62,190 nt of DNA from assembly GCA_052168355.1 (NCBI GenBank), contig JBQLZQ010000073.1, forward strand, positions 1-62,190. The letters are read 5' to 3'. Shown piece after piece: positions 62,123 through 62,190 of this stretch. The notes beneath the pieces were generated by a model. That model saw only the letters and a list, made by a program, of their open reading frames with translations, was not told where the DNA came from and made no database searches. Positions within the stretch are counted from its first letter, which is position 1, and each line of letters opens with the position of its first letter. Position numbers and translations under genes: made by a program. This stretch comes from JBQLZQ01 sp052168355 (lineage in GTDB: Bacteria > Pseudomonadota > Alphaproteobacteria > DSM-16000 > Inquilinaceae).

Positions 62123-62190
62123 CCAACGGCGCCGGCCCGCACAGGTCCCGCGTCAGGCGCGGGACTCGTCGTCTGGGATTTCCTGTCGGA
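62123..62190. repeat. 68-bp intergenic repeat, copy 2 (runs to the window edge)
   Basis: Second copy, 143 bp after the first. Its hairpin stem is GTCCCGCG/CGCGGGAC: relative to copy 1, an A-T pair has become G-C, so pairing is kept. The array may continue outside the window. Confidence 0.8.

Noticed and set aside
61894..62142. Minus-strand frames across the right-end repeats
   Set aside because: They run through hairpin repeats and lack any protein feature.
61980..62190. CRISPR-like repeat pair
   Set aside because: Only two copies, 68 bp each with a 75-bp spacer, hairpin-forming and imperfect; no cas genes nearby.

Overview
The window is GC-rich DNA from what looks like a free-living alphaproteobacterium, perhaps of the Rhodospirillales type. 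This inference rests on the CC0125/CC1285-type lipoprotein, the alphaproteobacterial style of bactofilin, the SorA/cytochrome pair and the dense transport and catabolism operons. No rRNA, tRNA, CRISPR array or complete insertion sequence was recognised.

Region 1 (about 0.1-18.0 kb): a P-type cation ATPase, then a sugar-acid catabolic island. An Ldh2-type dehydrogenase is divergent from a long co-directional run: LsrG-like ABM protein, HpcH/HpaI aldolase, D-2-hydroxyacid dehydrogenase, a complete sugar ABC importer, an ApnL-type lactonase, OtnK kinase, OtnC decarboxylase, a gluconate-5-dehydrogenase-like SDR and an MhpD-like hydratase. The OtnI isomerase converges on it. The genes fit lactone opening, oxidation, isomerisation, phosphorylation and decarboxylation of four-carbon (or branched five-carbon) sugar acids. 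A HigBA-like toxin-antitoxin module sits between hydratase and otnI, flanked by direct repeats that copy the 3' ends of both neighbours.

Region 2 (18-31 kb): a PAS histidine kinase, a DUF938 methyltransferase, a bactofilin, two paralogous small lipoproteins, a divergent pair of citrate synthases (one fused to a helix-turn-helix), gamma-glutamyltransferase, a glycerophosphodiesterase and a sulfite dehydrogenase (SorA-like) with a c-type cytochrome.

Region 3 (31-58 kb): a polyamine island. It holds a PuuR-like regulator, two class III aminotransferases, PuuB, two glutamine-synthetase-like gamma-glutamylpolyamine synthetases, PotFGHI and agmatine deiminase. A His-tailed MFS transporter, a DedA protein and a HipBA module with a 26-bp-periodic operator array are interspersed. 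The pot operon is split: potF-potG and potH-potI are separated by about 8.5 kb carrying two paralogous LuxR-type regulators, a curli system (CsgF, CsgG, two curlin-repeat proteins and two accessory proteins) and a methyltransferase. Both regulators have the same CCACC-N4-GGTGG palindrome upstream.

Region 4 (58-62.2 kb): an unrecognised cluster of lower GC at its start. An orphan protein whose last 290 residues look like a toxin or effector C-terminal region is followed by five small membrane proteins, four of which are diverged paralogues with two conserved cysteines. The window ends in a 68-bp repeat pair containing a hairpin with a compensatory base change.
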